The notes under the pieces: model-generated
The model's database searches: none
What the model saw: only the letters and a program-made list of their open reading frames with translations
Told to the model about the DNA's origin: nothing
Assembly: GCA_016926455.1 (NCBI GenBank)
Contig: JAFGOO010000130.1
Coordinates: forward strand, 1-11,495
DNA length: 11,495 nt
Origin: Methanosarcinaceae archaeon
GTDB taxonomy: Archaea > Halobacteriota > Methanosarcinia > Methanosarcinales > Methanosarcinaceae
Reading direction: 5' to 3'
Position numbers and translations under genes: made by a program
Shown: in pieces, positions 5,833-11,495 of the stretch
Layout: every line of letters starts with the position of its first letter
Numbering within the stretch: position 1 is the first letter of the stretch

Positions 5833-5954
5833 CAATACCACCTACGATAAGCAGCACCCACAAAACTTTTATCAAAACAGCATGTATCTATACATGCGTT
5901 TGCGTTTGTTCTGTTTGGCACTTCGCCAAAAGTGCCGGCGTTATCTTTTTTCAT
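5832..5954 (-). CDS. hidden 40-aa protein in the overlapping gene chain
   Basis: The ATG at 5954 overlaps the TGA of the upstream HTH gene (ATGA), and its own TGA overlaps the next ATG (TGATG). GGAGGGG lies at normal distance upstream. The 40-residue product begins MKKDNAGTFGEVPNRTNANA, then contains C-x3-C-C (C21, C25, C26), and ends GAAYRRWY with a basic-aromatic tail. No family is recognised. The three cysteines might bind a metal or form a disulfide. The perfect start and stop overlaps and strong ribosome site make it a likely real gene, although its DNA also contains two perfect inverted repeats. Confidence 0.6.
   Translation of the reverse strand: MKKDNAGTFGEVPNRTNANACIDTCCFDKSFVGAAYRRWY
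5880..5897. repeat. 18-bp palindrome GCATGTATCTATACATGC
   Basis: The perfect 8-bp arms are separated by two bases, inside the 40-codon gene. Such a site fits a dimeric regulator, or an RNA hairpin in the operon message. It lies 20 bases from a second hairpin (5917-5936). Confidence 0.5.
5917..5936. repeat. 7-bp stem-loop GGCACTT / AAGTGCC
   Basis: Perfect arms lie at 5917-5923 and 5930-5936 around a CGCCAA loop, inside the 40-codon gene near its start. In the reverse-strand message it would form a compact hairpin just after the start codon. It may tune translation or processing between operon segments (inference). Confidence 0.45.
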
Positions 5955-6148
5955 TTTTCAACCCCTCCCTTCAAATCCTCAAGTCTGATCAACCACATCC
6001 GCCGATACTCTCCTAACTTCAAAATCGGGATTTCTTCTTTTCTCAATTTCTCTAAAAGTGTCTGGTCCGTTGTACCTAAAAATTTGACCATATCAGGAAA
6101 CGTGATAATTCCAGTGGGTGGAAGGATGTTATCAAAGTTCACCACCAT
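5951..6148 (-). CDS. small helix-turn-helix protein, MerR/excisionase-like (65 aa)
   Basis: ATG at 6148 is preferred over upstream GTGs because GGTGGT precedes it and the stop of the 129-residue gene (6151-6153) lies 2 bases before it. The sequence IITFPDMVKFLGTTDQTLLEKLRKEEIPILKLGEYRRMWLIRLEDLKG follows the helix-turn-helix of excisionase and MerR-type domains: an F-P-x-M-x-x-F-L-G first helix, T-x-x-T-L as the recognition helix, then the wing with I-P-x-L-K-L-G-x-Y-R and the closing L-x-D-L. Small proteins of this type are often recombination directionality factors (Xis) or repressors. With an integrase in the same element, an excision-control role is attractive but unproven. Confidence 0.8.
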   Translation of the reverse strand: MVVNFDNILPPTGIITFPDMVKFLGTTDQTLLEKLRKEEIPILKLGEYRRMWLIRLEDLKGGVEK

Positions 6149-6150
6149 CT

Positions 6151-6540
6151 TTACCACCACCGCTGAGTTACATGATTGAACCGTCTACTTTGCCCCTCTG
6201 GCGCTCTCTGACACCCACCATTCAACGGTTTTGTTTCAAGGCATGTATTAGTATCTCCCACAACCAATTTTTTGAAATTCGGGGATTTATGCCAAGGAAC
6301 AAAAAGTACTTCTTTTTCAATATCTTTGAAAAGATAAGGGATGCAAAAGTAGTACTCCTTCATGTTTGATGTGGTCCGGAATCTCTCTATTAAAAAATTA
6401 ATATTTTCTTCGTATCCACCGAGCCCAAAAAGAGATTTTGGCCAATCTTCAAACTCGGGGCATCTCCCCATTAGGGTCATACGTTCGCACCACTCGCGGA
6501 CTTCCGCAGGCGTCTTGAATGGGTCTTCCTGCGGGTTCAT
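6151..6540 (-). CDS. unrecognised 129-aa protein
   Basis: The ATG at 6540 overlaps the TGA of the preceding 54-codon gene (ATGA), so the start is well supported. No family is recognised. The first half is helical and acidic (FKTPAEVREWCERMTLMGRC, then EENINFLIERF), the middle has aromatic strands (YYFCIPYLF, EVLFVPWHK), and the tail from about residue 105 is basic and low in hydrophobics (QRAPEGQSRRFNHVTQRWW). There are five cysteines without clear metal-site spacing. There are no membrane helices or signal peptide. The position inside an early regulatory/replication operon is the only hint to its role. Confidence 0.75.
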   Translation of the reverse strand: MNPQEDPFKTPAEVREWCERMTLMGRCPEFEDWPKSLFGLGGYEENINFLIERFRTTSNMKEYYFCIPYLFKDIEKEVLFVPWHKSPNFKKLVVGDTNTCLETKPLNGGCQRAPEGQSRRFNHVTQRWW

Positions 6541-6701
6541 TTTACAATACCTCTTGAACGCTTAACTTCCGCAAGTGTGGTTTTCCCTTCTGCAACATCT
6601 TTTAGAATTGTTTTTACTGTTTCTTGTGCCCGCTCTTCAATTATTGCCATAATTTGGAACGAAGCCGGCAGGTTTATACATTCAAAATTTAAACCAGTCA
6701 T
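6537..6701 (-). CDS. unrecognised 54-aa helical protein
   Basis: The ATG at 6701 is chosen because GGAGGGG lies 6 bases upstream; the longer frame begins inside the AbrB-like gene and has no such site. The product is MTGLNFECINLPASFQIMAI followed by a long charged helix (EERAQETVKTILKDVAEG, then TLAEVKRSRG). It begins 19 bases after the AbrB-like stop and overlaps the next start by 4 bases. No family is recognised. A small helical partner of the AbrB-like protein, as in antitoxin or anti-repressor pairs, is possible, but nothing in the sequence proves it. Confidence 0.65.
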   Translation of the reverse strand: MTGLNFECINLPASFQIMAIIEERAQETVKTILKDVAEGKTTLAEVKRSRGIVK

Positions 6702-6720
6702 GGCGTACCCCTCCGCTGGG

Positions 6721-6909
6721 TTATGCCTCCCTGGTTGCTGCTGAGTCTTGGCGGGCCTGCGCAACTGGGGATAAAATTATTTTACGGTTCTGTAGTTCGA
6801 TTCCAAGAAACGCCCCCTTTTCAATCCCTAGCACTAAGACTAGTGATTTTGGGAGTGTTACTATGTAGCTGTCTTTTCCAGTTTTTTGAAGTTTGCGTAA
6901 TAATTTCAT
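6721..6909 (-). CDS. AbrB/SpoVT-like transcription regulator (62 aa)
   Basis: The ATG at 6909 opens the AbrB domain directly; GGGA lies 8 bases upstream. The core KLQKTGKDSYIVTLPKSLVL followed by V-L-G-I-E-K-G-A-F-L-G-I-E is the classical swapped-hairpin signature: a strand with S-x-x-V-T-L-P-K, a helix, G-I-x-K-G, then a strand ending R-K-I-I-L-S-P. The tail (QARQDSAATREA) is likely disordered. It is the first gene of the long leftward operon and faces a rightward winged-helix regulator across an 83-base promoter region, the usual layout of a two-regulator switch. It may repress both promoters. It differs from the 48-residue AbrB-like protein at 433-579. Confidence 0.85.
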   Translation of the reverse strand: MKLLRKLQKTGKDSYIVTLPKSLVLVLGIEKGAFLGIELQNRKIILSPVAQARQDSAATREA

Positions 6910-6992
6910 GTTAATTTCCCATATAGATATATAGGATAAGCACATATATAGTGTTGAGTAAAAAGCACCAAACATTTTTAGGATGTAGGTAT
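6910..6992. promoter_or_regulatory. divergent promoter region between the two regulator genes
   Basis: A TATA-like CATATATAG at 6943-6951 is nearly symmetric. It could place rightward starts near 6972 and leftward starts near 6921, about 12 bases before the AbrB-like ATG. A second AT-rich word (TATAGATATATAGG, 6922-6935) is a further leftward candidate. Shared or overlapping TATA boxes would make the two transcription directions compete. Confidence 0.5.
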
Positions 6993-7796
6993 ATGGCTGG
7001 TAAAGATTCGTTTGAAACTAAAACCCCAATCGTTCTGAAGATTATAGAAGATTATGAAAATGAAGAAGGAAAAAATCCAGAGGGGATTAAACAAAACGAA
7101 TTACTTAAAAGACTTGTAAAGGAAACAGGTCAAAAAGTGAGTAAACACACTTTAAATAAGTGCCTTACCACCTTAATCTTTAATTTTCAAATTCAAGAAA
7201 TACAGGGCACGGGCCAGGGAAACCCTGTGTATTATAAACCTTTAAAAGTGCCTTACTCGAATAAATTTGACGAAAATATTAAAGCATCCTTGCATGAAAT
7301 GGGTGCGTTTATTGATGATAAAACGCCTTTTGGTTTTGAAGCGCGTCATTACCGGCATATAATAGGCCCTTTAGTTGATATTTTCCAATCTATTTTGGTG
7401 AACATGGCCGCATATTCAACTAATAAAAAAAGGTATCAAGCCGCACAATATTATGAATTGTTTTTAGAGGCACAGCTTCTTCCTGCAATGCGTGAACTAA
7501 AAAAACTTGTAGAACCACCTTTTATAATGAGTTCTGAAACATATTCTATGCTTTTCAATGCCTGTGCATTAGGCGTTATGGATAGTATAACAAACATGAA
7601 CCACCCACTCGAAGAGACAACAGAATCTGAGGACCAAGAAATTGATAAATATTTGCTCGAAAGAGACGCAACAACAAATAAAATAGAATGGGGTCAATGT
7701 ATGCCGCATTTTTTATCAGACGACCCAAAAACAAAACTTTGTATAAATGAGAATAAATATTTAAGCGAAATAATAAAAAAAAATAAAAGAAACTAG
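6993..7796 (+). CDS. winged-helix regulator-like protein, divergent from the rep operon (267 aa)
   Basis: ATG at 6993 is preferred to an upstream TTG (6951) because TAGGT precedes it and the TATA box overlaps the longer version. Residues about 10-75 look like a winged helix: helix IVLKIIEDYENEEG, I-K-Q-N-E-L-L-K-R-L-V-K, then VSKHTLNKCLTTLIFN as recognition helix, and a wing I-Q-E-I-Q-G-T-G-Q-G-N-P-V-Y-Y. The rest is helical (HIIGPLVDIFQSILVN, YYELFLEAQLLPAMRELKKL) and ends in a lysine-rich tail. No named family is recognised. It is the only rightward gene in the right half of the element and opposes the AbrB-led operon, so a maintenance repressor, or the activator of a lysogeny-like switch, is the natural suggestion (inference). 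Confidence 0.75.
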   Translation: MAGKDSFETKTPIVLKIIEDYENEEGKNPEGIKQNELLKRLVKETGQKVSKHTLNKCLTTLIFNFQIQEIQGTGQGNPVYYKPLKVPYSNKFDENIKASLHEMGAFIDDKTPFGFEARHYRHIIGPLVDIFQSILVNMAAYSTNKKRYQAAQYYELFLEAQLLPAMRELKKLVEPPFIMSSETYSMLFNACALGVMDSITNMNHPLEETTESEDQEIDKYLLERDATTNKIEWGQCMPHFLSDDPKTKLCINENKYLSEIIKKNKRN

Positions 7797-7797
7797 A

Positions 7798-7816
7798 AAA
7801 ATAAATAATTTATTTT
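7798..7816. terminator. AT-rich inverted repeat between convergent genes
   Basis: AAAATAAAT (7798-7806) and ATTTATTTT (7808-7816) are perfect 9-bp arms with one base between them. The site lies between the stop of the rightward regulator (7796) and the TAA of the integrase (7810-7812). T-rich tracts arise on both strands, which is the usual archaeal stop signal, so a two-way terminator is likely. Confidence 0.55.
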
Positions 7817-9078
7817 ATATTCTTCAAAATCTCGTTAACTCTTGCAGCTACTAGATCGTCCAGCTTATCCTCTAGAAGTGCTGTTAATTGGTTATCTATT
7901 GGGTTTGTAGCAGCTTCCATAAGCTTTACACGCTCTCGAAGGTCTTGTAATTCTGACCGTTCCACAATGTGTGCGGCGGTCTCAGCTCTTAAGATATCGT
8001 TTTCGTGTTTGATTTTCTTGTACGGTTCGCTCTCTGCAACATCCAACGGTTTTTGAATAGTCAAATATGGCACGTATTTTTTATAAATCTCCTTGAGTTT
8101 ATCCGGACTTGCTCGGAAGTATGCCGATCTTGTACCGTCCAGGGTGTGACCCATCGTAAACTCGACAAAAAAACTATCTGCACCGGCATTAAGTAAGGCG
8201 CTATTGAAATATTTCCTCATGTTATGAGAGCGAATTAAATTCCAGTGGCCGCTTGGTGTGTTCTTTCTTGCCCTCATAGATAATTTGCGATATGTTTTAA
8301 AAAACGCCATAGGTTCAAGTTTTCGCATCTCTTCATCTCTGGTATCAAGATATGTGTTCGATATCCAACGAGAGCATAACAGATAATCCGTGTCTGAATA
8401 CACTCTTTGTTTCTCAATCTGACTGTTTTTTTCTGTCTTGGTTGTCCGCGCTCTAAAATTTAAATAATCCCATACTGCCCTGGATGCTTCCGGAGTTAAG
8501 AATGTGACAAAATCAAAACCAACCTTACCCCTTCGAAGCGGAATAGTTGTGATTTCCGTTTCTGGATCATAACCTTCCCTGAATTGCCCCACCGTTAAAT
8601 TTCTAATTTCCTCTGCAGCTAATCCACTAGACACCCCTATCAAAATAATAGCTCGCTCTAGTGGGTCCGCTATTTTGAGGACTTCTTGAATATCTTCTTT
8701 TGATGGTATCTTGTTGTGTCTCTCCAAAGACATTGCCTTGTTTCCTGCCCTGGGCAATGTGGGGAGCTCAATATCAAATGTTCGATAAAACGATTTAATC
8801 CCTGTGATGTTGATTTTTATAGTATTTGGTGCACGTCCGGTGTCTTGCATATGCTTTCTGAATCCGATTATATGCCGTTTGATGTTACGCTCTCTCATCA
8901 ATTTCCCCGCCCTGATCTCACCTTCCGCTTCATTCAGTAATTCTTCAGGACTCATTCCAACCCATCCAGTAAACGCCTGTATCGCTGTTAGATAATTGCG
9001 CCTGGTGTTAGGCCTTGGGTTCAGGGTATCAAACCACTCTGTTATGATAGGGTCTTTTTCCAAATCGTTTAACTTCAT
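7810..9078 (-). CDS. int: tyrosine recombinase/integrase of the element (422 aa)
   Basis: This enzyme should cut and rejoin the two att sites. An N-terminal SAM-like core-binding domain (about 5-105; NTRRNYLTAIQAFTGWV, NTIKINITGIKSFYRTF) precedes the catalytic domain (about 125-340). Visible catalytic positions are K185 in a strand turn (LRRGKVGFDF), H285-x-x-R288 (SHNMRKYFNSAL), G310-H311, and the nucleophile Y320 (RSAYFRA). At the first catalytic arginine, normally G-L-R-x-x-E, the sequence reads SGLAAEEIRNL, with alanine at position 154. Residues 355-420 form a charged, probably coiled-coil tail. The gene is intact, ends 46 bases from attR, and is read away from it. AGGAT lies before the ATG, and a TATATATAAA box (about 9111-9120) lies upstream. 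Confidence 0.92.
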   Translation of the reverse strand: MKLNDLEKDPIITEWFDTLNPRPNTRRNYLTAIQAFTGWVGMSPEELLNEAEGEIRAGKLMRERNIKRHIIGFRKHMQDTGRAPNTIKINITGIKSFYRTFDIELPTLPRAGNKAMSLERHNKIPSKEDIQEVLKIADPLERAIILIGVSSGLAAEEIRNLTVGQFREGYDPETEITTIPLRRGKVGFDFVTFLTPEASRAVWDYLNFRARTTKTEKNSQIEKQRVYSDTDYLLCSRWISNTYLDTRDEEMRKLEPMAFFKTYRKLSMRARKNTPSGHWNLIRSHNMRKYFNSALLNAGADSFFVEFTMGHTLDGTRSAYFRASPDKLKEIYKKYVPYLTIQKPLDVAESEPYKKIKHENDILRAETAAHIVERSELQDLRERVKLMEAATNPIDNQLTALLEDKLDDLVAARVNEILKNIK

Positions 9079-9109
9079 ATTATCAATCCTAGTATAGATG
9101 TATTAACAA

Positions 9110-9120
9110 TTTATATATAT
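9110..9120. promoter_or_regulatory. bidirectional TATA box at attR (integrase leftward, pfpI' rightward)
   Basis: TTTATATATAT is a strong archaeal TATA box read rightward, giving a start near 9141, just before the GTG at 9159. Its reverse (ATATATATAAA) is suitably placed for integrase transcription starting near 9090. The box is on the element side of the attachment repeat, so it is joined to the host fragment only when the element is integrated. Confidence 0.5.
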
Positions 9121-9123
9121 CTA

Positions 9124-9133
9124 TTGATGATGT
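9124..9133. repeat. attR core (right copy of the attachment repeat)
   Basis: TTGATGATGT differs from the left copy (300-309) at one position. The host frame reads GAT GAT GTA ATA CCT, giving D-D-V-I-P, the expected continuation of the N-terminal fragment. Sequence left of it (TATATATC) belongs to the element. Confidence 0.7.
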
Positions 9134-9467
9134 AATACCTTCTGAGTTCGATATCCTCGTGCTTCCCGGAGGGAAAGCACCAGAGAAAATCCGGCTTGAA
9201 CACAAAGCACTTGAGATTGCACGTCATTTTTTCAATAATGATAAGACTGTGGCAGCCATATGTCATGGTGCTCAGACACTCATTTCGGCAGGATTGTTGA
9301 AGGAACGCAGGGCCACATGTTATATTGCAATTAGGGACGATCTCAAATTAGCAGGCGCCACTTATGAGGACCGGGAAGTGGTGGTAGATGGAAATTTGGT
9401 CACTTCAAGACACCCGGCTGATCTTTATGCCTTCGGAAGAGAATTAGTAAAGAAGATAAAGGTTTAA
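9126..9467 (+). pseudogene. DJ-1/PfpI-family protein, C-terminal fragment
   Basis: The frame holds the rest of the gene broken at 140-313. After D-D-V-I-P-S-E-F-D it has the family strand ILVLPGGKAPEKIRLEHKAL, the nucleophile elbow A-A-I-C-H-G-A-Q with the reactive cysteine and its neighbouring histidine, and the C-terminal pattern DREVVVDGNLVTSRHPADLY with a final helix. Rejoined at the att repeat the protein is about 167 residues, the normal size of PfpI. As it stands the first available start is GTG at 9159, which omits the early strands, so a folded enzyme is unlikely. It may still be transcribed from the element's edge promoter. The AttH-like gene follows after 19 bases, probably in the same original operon. 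Confidence 0.88.
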
Positions 9468-9486
9468 GAAAAAGGGATAGGCTTGG

Positions 9487-10665
9487 ATGAAGCTGAACCG
9501 GAGTAGAATAGCTAGCATATTGCCTGTCCTGATGTGTACTGAACAGACACCTTCTTCAGTTAAAACAATTGTAGTTTCGATTAGGACAAAAACAAATCAA
9601 GGGGACATTACGGAAGGCGGGCATCTGGAGAAGGATTTCGATACTGACTTCATGGCTGAATGGTGGTACCTGAACGGAACTGCAATATTGGTGGCTAATG
9701 ACGGTGAAAAAAAGGATATTGGATTTTTTGTTGTACTGGCGCATCAGGAATCTGCTTTTTTTGTCAACCCAGCTGGAAAACAGCTTTCACATATGCTTAC
9801 TTTCTCGGGTTTCTATTCTGATGGTAGCACAGATGACTTCTATTTTGCTGAGACCCATGTCCCACAGGATAACCTTGATAAGTATATCGCACTAGGTACG
9901 CCTTACGCAAAATACCTGTACCCCGATGGGTCAAAGAAGTTCAATGGCTCTAAAGCATCGGGCTATAAACTGTTTTACACAGCAGATGGATTGGAAATGG
10001 ACCTCTTATTCCAGACAAATATAGACAAAACAACCGACCAAGCAGATCAACCCCTTCATTTCACCGCGTACGAGCATTCCTATGGTACCCTTCAGGGTTC
10101 AATACTTGTCGGCTGCAAAAAATACCAAATCACGCAAGGTGAAGGATATATGGATCATATGATTCCCATGACATGCAAAGGCGGCACATGGCCTATGGAT
10201 ATGCATGGCTGGAACTGGTTCGAGGTGACGACAGAAAAACATGAATTGGTTGTTTATGCAGTGAGGGGTATTGAAGATGGTTACAATAATTATTCATACA
10301 AAAGCCTGACATTGCTGGATAAGCACACTGGAAAGGTGATTGCGAAATACTCGGGCGATGAGATAACAATCAATGAGACGGATTGGATAAATGAGACTAA
10401 GCACAGTAGGAAAAGACCAACAAAAATTACAGTATCAACCACTGATCTTGATGTTGTCCTCAACGCCGAAAAGGTAGTCTATTACGACCAGTCCGATTCC
10501 ATTGTTGCTGCCGGATTTGTTAATTTCATGGCCTTTCAGCCACACGATGCAGTGATTCGGTACAAAGGTGCTATGGAGAAGGGAAGCGCTTTCTGCGAAT
10601 ACTTGGTCACTGACATGGCAGTTTTCACTCCAAAAATCAATATAAGGGGGAGTGGGGGAGAATAA
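9487..10665 (+). CDS. AttH/CrtC-like lipocalin-fold protein (392 aa)
   Basis: The sequence shows the marks of the AttH / hydroxyneurosporene-synthase (CrtC) family: E-W-W-Y-L-N-G near the start (58-64), G-E-G-Y-M-D-H-M (218-225) and M-H-G-W-N-W-F-E-V (239-247), then a second beta-rich half. Characterised relatives such as CrtC hydrate hydrophobic polyenes in two lipocalin-like barrels; the substrate in an archaeon is unknown. The N-terminus is odd. MKLNRSRIASILPVLMCTEQ looks like a shortened signal sequence with a cysteine at 17, but L-M-C is a poor lipobox, so export and lipid anchoring are uncertain. AGG lies about 6 bases before the ATG. It lies 19 bases after the pfpI-like gene, so its transcription may depend on the original pfpI promoter, now 9 kb away, or on the attR promoter. 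Confidence 0.8.
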   Translation: MKLNRSRIASILPVLMCTEQTPSSVKTIVVSIRTKTNQGDITEGGHLEKDFDTDFMAEWWYLNGTAILVANDGEKKDIGFFVVLAHQESAFFVNPAGKQLSHMLTFSGFYSDGSTDDFYFAETHVPQDNLDKYIALGTPYAKYLYPDGSKKFNGSKASGYKLFYTADGLEMDLLFQTNIDKTTDQADQPLHFTAYEHSYGTLQGSILVGCKKYQITQGEGYMDHMIPMTCKGGTWPMDMHGWNWFEVTTEKHELVVYAVRGIEDGYNNYSYKSLTLLDKHTGKVIAKYSGDEITINETDWINETKHSRKRPTKITVSTTDLDVVLNAEKVVYYDQSDSIVAAGFVNFMAFQPHDAVIRYKGAMEKGSAFCEYLVTDMAVFTPKINIRGSGGE

Positions 10666-10885
10666 TATCAGTCATAAATGTTACTAATGTCAGGGAAAAA
10701 AAACAACAAAAAAGCAATTTATTCCTTGTCAGGATTCATTCGAACCGGGCTCTTTGAAATTTTATTTACGCTAATCAATACATCTGTTATCATCAAGATT
10801 TTCTTGTCAGTTCCTTTAAATTGCGGATAATAGGTTGAATATTTTCATATAAATAATAACAATATATCTATATTCAAATAATTAT
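10666..10885. other. intergenic region, no gene seen
   Basis: AT-rich spacer with no credible ORF. The word TGTCAG occurs three times (about 10689, 10728 and 10807), and T-rich tracts on the right could end transcription of the AttH-like gene. Confidence 0.4.
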
Positions 10886-11083
10886 CTATTTAATTTTAGT
10901 AGTAAGGTCTTTATCCAAATCGATAAGTATCATGTTATAAGGCGCCAGAAAACCATTTTCAACCCTCATTTTGAGCGAATACGTATTGATAGACTCCCCT
11001 AAATAATAGACATTGAGATTGTATTTTGTTTCCTTTGGTGTAGCTGTGAATAAGATACCGGTTGCAATGAAAAGTAAAAACAC
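10886..11083 (-). CDS. doubtful small exported or membrane-anchored protein (65 aa, GTG start)
   Basis: The frame begins with a hydrophobic segment FLLFIATGILFTA followed by a soluble beta-rich part (KYNLNVYYLGESINTYSLKM). The frame is open upstream of the GTG through LRVINNYLKATAV, which gives the positive n-region a signal anchor should have, but no start codon is found there. An ATG with AGGT ribosome site at about 11142 lies one frame away and hits a stop after 12 codons. This suggests a frameshifted gene or an unusual start. No family is recognised. Confidence 0.35.
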   Translation of the reverse strand: MFLLFIATGILFTATPKETKYNLNVYYLGESINTYSLKMRVENGFLAPYNMILIDLDKDLTTKIK

Positions 11084-11308
11084 GGCAGTAGCCTTTAGAT
11101 AGTTATTGATAACTCTTAGTTTTGATTGAAATTCCCGGCATGGTAACCTATATCTTTAATAGAAGTATATGTTCTTAGTATACAAAGGGAGAGGGCAACT
11201 TTGGGATATCAGATCATAGCAAGAGCTTATTTCAGAATGTCTGGATACTTGTTCCCAATATAGGAGTATATATTAAATGATATTAATATATATTATATAT
11301 TACAAATA

Positions 11309-11316
11309 TTTATATC
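11309..11316 (+). promoter_or_regulatory. TATA box for the partial lipoprotein gene
   Basis: TTTATATC lies about 55 bases before the ATG at 11366, predicting a start near 11336-11340 and a short leader carrying GGTGG. The preceding 30 bases are pure A/T apart from single C residues, so other TATA choices exist. Confidence 0.4.
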
Positions 11317-11365
11317 AGTCCGTTGCAATTGTTTTCCCTGACTTATTGGAAACCGGTGGAATATG

Positions 11366-11495
11366 ATGACAATCGAAATTACCTCCAAGAAATTACCTAC
11401 CAATGTGGGGACCTGCCTGAACATTTTTCTCGTAATAGGAGTTGCGTTCATTGGAATTGGTTGTGTGGACAACGATACAGAGGGAATATCAGAAA
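11366..11495 (+). CDS. lipoprotein, N-terminal part only (runs off the window)
   Basis: About 43 codons are visible. GGTGGA (11355-11360) suits the second of two adjacent ATGs (11363 and 11366). The product starts MTIEITSKKLPTNVGTCLNI, followed by a hydrophobic helix FLVIGVAFIGIGC and then polar V-D-N-D-T-E-G. Hydrophobic core, G-I-G-C lipobox-like cysteine and acidic linker are typical of archaeal lipoproteins anchored outside the cell membrane. What the mature domain does cannot be seen. Confidence 0.6.
   Translation, partial: MTIEITSKKLPTNVGTCLNIFLVIGVAFIGIGCVDNDTEGISE

Larger units (their letters stand above)
300..9133. mobile_element. integrated archaeal element (provirus or plasmid) inside a pfpI-like gene, about 8.8 kb
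   Basis: Both ends are defined by the two halves of one DJ-1/PfpI gene and a 10-bp near-identical direct repeat. The element carries an integrase next to its right end, a replication module (SF1 helicase plus PriS-PriL fusion primase), several small DNA-binding regulators, a virion- or pilus-like membrane protein, and a repeat-rich gene-free region suited to be an origin. Archaeal integrative elements mostly use tRNA genes; this one uses a protein gene. The integrase gene is intact and not split by the att site, unlike SSV-type fuselloviral integrases. The content matches pTN2-like plasmids in replication genes. No packaging ATPase, relaxase or conjugation ATPase is visible, so the mode of spread is open. 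Confidence 0.88.

Noticed and set aside
140..9467. tRNA gene as integration target
   Set aside because: No tRNA-like cloverleaf was seen at either end; the break is inside a protein gene and is frame-consistent.

Overview
The window looks like an archaeal chromosome segment, most probably from a Methanosarcina-type methanogen (inference). The support is TATA-box promoters, Shine-Dalgarno sites, a TTG start, AT-rich intergenic DNA, and protein families typical of that group. About 8.8 kb of it is an integrated mobile element, a provirus or plasmid, inserted inside a host protein-coding gene.

Host flanks. The N-terminal third of a DJ-1/PfpI-family gene lies at 140-313 and its C-terminal two thirds at about 9126-9467. 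Joining them at the short repeat TTGATG(G/A)TGT (300-309 and 9124-9133) restores one in-frame protein of about 167 residues with the usual PfpI order. Right of it are an AttH/CrtC-like lipocalin-fold gene (9487-10665), a doubtful small reverse-strand ORF, and the start of a lipoprotein gene running off the window.

Element, left to right. After attL comes a tiny AbrB-like gene (433-579), then a GC-rich 11-bp inverted repeat (594-642), then a reverse-strand two-helix membrane protein (667-936) that resembles spindle-shaped-virus coat proteins or a pilin-like subunit. Next is about 950 bp without a convincing gene (937-1883). It holds six degenerate copies of a roughly 40-bp repeat, GTTTACAC sites and a dense TGCA cluster, and is the best candidate replication origin or partition site.

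A long reverse-strand operon runs from 6909 down to 1884 with mostly overlapping stops and starts. It encodes an AbrB-like regulator, two unknown small proteins, a MerR/excisionase-like HTH protein, an unlisted 40-residue protein, a 208-residue protein with a probable winged helix, possibly a 57-residue ORF over a TGTTACAGG repeat array, an SF1 (UvrD-like) helicase, a primase fusing a PriS-like catalytic domain to a PriL-like Fe-S domain, and a small winged-helix protein. Helicase plus PriS-PriL fusion is the replication pair described for the Thermococcus plasmid pTN2 family. A divergent winged-helix regulator (6993-7796) faces the operon as a probable maintenance/induction switch. A tyrosine integrase (7810-9078, reverse) sits against attR.

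Proposed working: the integrase moves the element in and out of the pfpI-like gene, the divergent regulators decide when the replication operon is on, and helicase plus primase replicate the excised circle. Only one virion-like protein is visible, so this may be a plasmid-virus hybrid, a satellite or a reduced provirus. It could also be a plasmid whose membrane protein does something else.
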